Source: an uncultured Collinsella sp. | Lineage (GTDB): Bacteria; Actinomycetota; Coriobacteriia; Coriobacteriales; Coriobacteriaceae | NCBI GenBank assembly: GCA_900553935.1 | Contig: USFK01000017.1 | Location: 1-16,143, forward strand | DNA length: 16,143 nucleotides | Direction: 5' to 3' | Shown: in pieces, positions 13,787-16,143 of the stretch | Position numbering within the stretch: the first letter of the stretch is position 1 | Layout: the number at the start of each line of letters is the position of its first letter | Position numbers and translations under genes: made by a program | The notes under the pieces: model-generated | What the model was told of the DNA's origin: nothing | Database searches by the model: none | The model's input: only the letters and a program-made list of their open reading frames with translations

Positions 13787-14866
13787 ATGCTCAGGATCGG
13801 TCTTCTTACCAGTGGCGGCGACTGCCAGGCGCTCAACGCCACCATGCGCGGCATCGTCAAAACACTCATGACCAATAGCGAAGAGCCTATCGAGATCTAC
13901 GGTTTTGAGGACGGTTACCAGGGCCTTATCTACAGCAGGTTCCGCGTCATGACGCCCGCCGATTTTAGCGGTATCCTCACCCGCGGCGGCACCATCCTGG
14001 GCACGAGCCGTACGCCGTTCAAGCGCCTGGATACTCCCGAGGCCGACGGCGTCGAGAAGGTGCCCGCGATGGTCCACACCTATCACAAGTTGCAGCTCGA
14101 CTGCCTGTTTATGCTGGGCGGCAACGGATCCACCAAGACCGCCAACCGCCTGCGCGAAGAAGGCCTCAACGTTATCGCCCTGCCCAAGACCATCGATAAC
14201 GACACCTGGGGCACCGAGCTGACGTTTGGCTTTACGAGCGCCATAGACGTCGCCACCAAGTGCATCGACGACATCCACACTACCGCCTCGAGTCACGGCC
14301 GCGTGTTTGTTATCGAGATCATGGGCCACAAGGTTGGCTGGATCCCGCTGTATGCCGGCGTCGCAGGCGGCGCGGACGTCATCTTGATTCCCGAAATCCC
14401 CTACGACATGGATAACGTCATCAAGACCATCGAGCATCGCATGGAAACCGGCAGCCGCTTTACCATCGTGGCCGTCGCCGAGGGCGCCATCTCCAAGGAG
14501 GACGCGGCACTGCCCAAGAAGGAGTACAAGAAGAAGCTCGCCGAGCGTACGAGCCCGTCGATCGTCTACGACATCGCCAAGGAGATTGAGGCCAAGACCG
14601 GTCGCGAGACCCGTGTCGCCATCCCCGGTCACACGCAGCGCGGCGGCCAGCCCGACGCTCAGGACCGCATCTTTGCGACCCAGTGCGGCGTCGAGGCGGC
14701 GCTCGGCTGCCTACGCGGCGAGTTTGGCTACATGATCGCCCTGCGCGACGGCAAGATGTGCCACATGCCGCTCGAGGAGGTCGCCGGTAAGCTCAAGTTT
14801 GTCGACCCCCAGAGCGATCTGGTGCGCGAGGCCAAGGCGCTGGGCATCAGCTTCGGCGACGAATAG
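13787..14866 (+). CDS. pfkA: 6-phosphofructokinase (PFKA superfamily, mixed ATP/PPi signature)
   Basis: Phosphorylates fructose 6-phosphate to fructose 1,6-bisphosphate, the committed glycolytic step, in the cytosol. It has 359 residues, longer than E. coli PfkA (about 320) and similar to actinobacterial enzymes. Motifs in order: GGDCQALNA (10-18), GGNGS (111-115), PKTIDND with catalytic Asp137 and Asp139 (133-139), SHGR with Arg172, MGHKVGW (179-185), a VAEGA segment and GHTQRGG. Gly114 is the ATP-type residue (PPi enzymes have Asp), but Lys134 is the residue seen in PPi enzymes and in some actinobacterial ATP enzymes. Asn113 replaces the usual Asp, and His181 the usual Arg of MGR. The phosphoryl donor is therefore uncertain, with ATP favoured. 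ATG at 13787 has GGAAGGA upstream. It is monocistronic, followed by a long hairpin. Confidence 0.92.
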   Translation: MLRIGLLTSGGDCQALNATMRGIVKTLMTNSEEPIEIYGFEDGYQGLIYSRFRVMTPADFSGILTRGGTILGTSRTPFKRLDTPEADGVEKVPAMVHTYHKLQLDCLFMLGGNGSTKTANRLREEGLNVIALPKTIDNDTWGTELTFGFTSAIDVATKCIDDIHTTASSHGRVFVIEIMGHKVGWIPLYAGVAGGADVILIPEIPYDMDNVIKTIEHRMETGSRFTIVAVAEGAISKEDAALPKKEYKKKLAERTSPSIVYDIAKEIEAKTGRETRVAIPGHTQRGGQPDAQDRIFATQCGVEAALGCLRGEFGYMIALRDGKMCHMPLEEVAGKLKFVDPQSDLVREAKALGISFGDE

Positions 14867-14891
14867 TCTCGGCTGGAATCCATCCCATCGA

Positions 14892-14984
14892 GCCCTCCGA
14901 CCCCGCCCGACGTATTTCGATTTGGCTCCTCCCTTGACTCCGTCAAAGGTCGCCAATCGAAATCGTCGGGCGGGGTCGGAGGGC
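14892..14984. repeat. Very long intergenic hairpin, 21-bp perfect outer stem
   Basis: The outer arm at 14892-14912 (GCCCTCCGACCCCGCCCGAC plus G) is the exact reverse complement of 14964-14984. Inside, ATTTCGAT (14914-14921) pairs with 14956-14963, then TGGC with GCCA with single-base bulges, and TTGAC (14934-14938) with GTCAA (14942-14946). The whole 93-base segment folds on itself. It lies 26 bases after the phosphofructokinase stop and is followed by CCTTCGTC, with no T-tract. Confidence 0.85.
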
Positions 14985-15046
14985 CCTTCGTCTACATACT
15001 CGCCGAGGCTATTCGTCTTCTTGCTGCGGGTGCCTGGTCTGAAATT

Positions 15047-15115
15047 AAGTTGCGGTGAAATAGTTCCTGCTTAGCCCGCAAATGGCTGAATTTAGGAACT
15101 ATTCCACCGCAACTT
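15047..15115. repeat. Palindromic element family I, copy 2
   Basis: The 22-base arms at 15047-15068 and 15094-15115 pair at 21 of 22 positions around a 25-base loop that contains AGCC/GGCT. They share 19 of 20 bases of the left arm with copy 1 at 8689-8708. The position that differs (T8700 versus A15059) is matched by the opposite change in the other arm (A8744 versus T15103), so pairing is kept. The right arm ends in a TTTT run, as in copy 1. Confidence 0.88.
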
Positions 15116-15135
15116 TTGAGCCGGGCTCTTAGCTG

Positions 15136-15163
15136 TTGCGCGCACTGACATTTGTCACATAAT
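15136..15163 (+). promoter_or_regulatory. Weak promoter candidate for the XRE gene
   Basis: TTGCGC (15136-15141) and CATAAT (15158-15163) are separated by 16 bases. The -10 is a 5/6 match and the -35 is poor. It would give a leader of about 130 bases containing the direct repeats at 15176 and 15229. Confidence 0.3.
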
Positions 15164-15175
15164 TGCTGGTCATGA

Positions 15176-15246
15176 TGGTTGCTACCGGTAGTTGCGGTAG
15201 GGTTGGGGCAGATTCTAACTAGAAATGGTGGTCGCTACCGGTTGTT
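15176..15246. promoter_or_regulatory. Paired direct repeats and central dyad, candidate operator
   Basis: TGGTTGCTACCGGTAGTT (15176-15193) and TGGTCGCTACCGGTTGTT (15229-15246) match at 16 of 18 bases and start 53 bases apart, about five helical turns. Between them is the palindrome TTCTAACTAGAA (15213-15224). The position just upstream of an XRE gene suggests binding by its own product. Confidence 0.42.
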
Positions 15247-15297
15247 CTCGGCATACTCGGCTCATTCGATTACGGTCACCACACGAAAGGAACCACC

Positions 15298-16122
15298 ATG
15301 GATCTTGCGATGGCACAGCGCCTCGTCGATCGCCGTAAAGCTGCCGGCCTTTCTCAGGAGACGCTTGCTGCCCAGCTGGGTGTGAGTCGTCAGGCTGTCA
15401 GTAAATGGGAGCGCAGCGAGTCCTCACCCGATACCGATAACCTCATTGCGCTCGCCGCGCTGTATGATGTGTCGTTGGACGAGCTGCTATATGGGGAGGC
15501 GGCCAACGATGCCGACGACCTGGAGGACGGTAGCGCCGACACCGAGACGGCGGATGTGGCTGACGAGGCTGAGGATTCTGCTGAGCACGCCGATTGCGGC
15601 GACAAACCACTTGTCGATATTTCCCTCGCGCGCGGTATCCACGTCATTGATCCCAATAAAGGCGAGGAAGTCCATGTTGGTTGGAGCGGCATCTATGTGA
15701 CCAACAAGCGCAAGGGCGAAGAGGTGCATGTGGGGCCGGGCGGCGTGCATATCGATACGCTTGAGGACGATGGACATAGCGTGCGTACCAATGACGACGG
15801 CACCGTCACCATCGACGGCGAGACGTTTTCCAGCTGGAAGGAAGCACACGACAAGCTCGACCATCATGGCAAGTATTTCCACACCAAGGTCGGACGTGCA
15901 TGGAACAAGTTTCCCTTCCCCGCACTTGTCACTCTCGCCTATCTGGCGCTCGGCATTGTCTACGGCACATGGGGCATGGGGCTTTTCCTCGTCTTTTTGG
16001 TTCCCGTCTACTACGCAATTGGTGACTTTATCGATCGACGCCATTTGTCAAAGCTCATTGAATGCGTCTATCCAGCAGCCGCCATTGCATGCCTTAATTT
16101 TGTTGTAGTATTATATGTATAA
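15298..16122 (+). CDS. XRE-family transcriptional regulator with C-terminal membrane domain
   Basis: 274-residue protein. Residues 3-60 are a classic Cro/CI helix-turn-helix (LAAQLGVSRQAVSKWERSES). An acidic linker (about 67-101) follows. Then come two copies of a GEEVHVG unit at 122-134 and 140-152 (period 18 residues), likely beta strands. The C-terminal part has hydrophobic segments at about 208-224, 226-243 and 254-273. The layout suggests a regulator tethered to the membrane that senses an envelope signal through its tail; this is inference. ATG at 15298 has GAAAGGAA upstream. The stop TAA is at 16120, so the gene is complete. No partner gene is visible before the window ends, so its targets are unknown. 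Confidence 0.88.
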   Translation: MDLAMAQRLVDRRKAAGLSQETLAAQLGVSRQAVSKWERSESSPDTDNLIALAALYDVSLDELLYGEAANDADDLEDGSADTETADVADEAEDSAEHADCGDKPLVDISLARGIHVIDPNKGEEVHVGWSGIYVTNKRKGEEVHVGPGGVHIDTLEDDGHSVRTNDDGTVTIDGETFSSWKEAHDKLDHHGKYFHTKVGRAWNKFPFPALVTLAYLALGIVYGTWGMGLFLVFLVPVYYAIGDFIDRRHLSKLIECVYPAAAIACLNFVVVLYV

Positions 16123-16143
16123 ATGCAGGTCAATGCTCATGTT

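Larger units (their letters stand above)
14985..15297. other. Gene-free stretch between pfkA hairpin and XRE gene
   Basis: No credible gene lies here. It holds palindrome family I copy 2 (15047-15115), a weak promoter, a pair of 18-base direct repeats 53 bases apart, and a 12-base dyad between them, all upstream of the XRE gene at 15298. Confidence 0.6.

Noticed and set aside
13694..14632. 312-residue open frame on the minus strand
   Set aside because: It is antisense to phosphofructokinase and rich in DDG/VVD-type shadow composition.
8689..15115. CRISPR array suggested by repeated palindromes
   Set aside because: The repeats are dispersed over kilobases, not regularly spaced, and have no spacers or cas genes.

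Overview
The window is a chromosomal stretch of a high-GC Gram-positive gut actinobacterium. Gene content, codon choice and the style of the intergenic palindromes suggest Coriobacteriia, probably Collinsella. That placement is inference, because no rRNA or marker gene is present. No tRNA, rRNA, transposase, integrase or CRISPR array was found.

Layout. (1) 1-636 (+): the 3' part of a class-I glutamine amidotransferase-like hydrolase (peptidase C26), cut by the window edge. (2) 742-3126 (-): an ABC exporter operon (ATPase, then two overlapping permeases) of the bacitracin/lantibiotic-protection type. Its base composition is clearly AT-richer than the flanks, so it looks acquired. (3) 3272-4170 (-): a DUF2975 membrane protein followed by a small XRE regulator, closed by a terminator that sits just before the ABC promoter. 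(4) 4376-6639 (-): a signalling pair, a degenerate GGDEF-REC-HD-GYP protein followed by an HPt protein, pointing to a phosphorelay with c-di-GMP hydrolysis. (5) 6849-7646 (-): an alpha/beta hydrolase, divergent from a COG0731-type radical SAM protein (7872-8648, +). (6) 8808-10760 (+): SEC-C-tagged methionine aminopeptidase and a D-2-hydroxyacid dehydrogenase. (7) 11014-12399 (-): M18 aminopeptidase, divergent from a membrane-anchored Ntn-type amide hydrolase (12561-13646, +). (8) 13787-14866 (+): 6-phosphofructokinase with a mixed ATP/PPi signature. (9) 15298-16122 (+): XRE regulator with a C-terminal membrane module.

The (+) genes of the right half look mostly like single-gene housekeeping units separated by hairpins. 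The left half is accessory: transport, sensing and signalling.

The most notable non-coding signal is a set of intergenic palindromes. One family (arms AGTTGCGGTGAWATAGTTCC) occurs twice, 6.4 kb apart, with a compensatory base-pair change. A second (core AACCTGCCAAAA / TTTTGGCAGGTT) also occurs twice. Two further long perfect palindromes occur once each. All lie between genes with stems of about 12-40 bp, so they look like dispersed hairpin elements that may serve as terminators or mRNA-end stabilisers.
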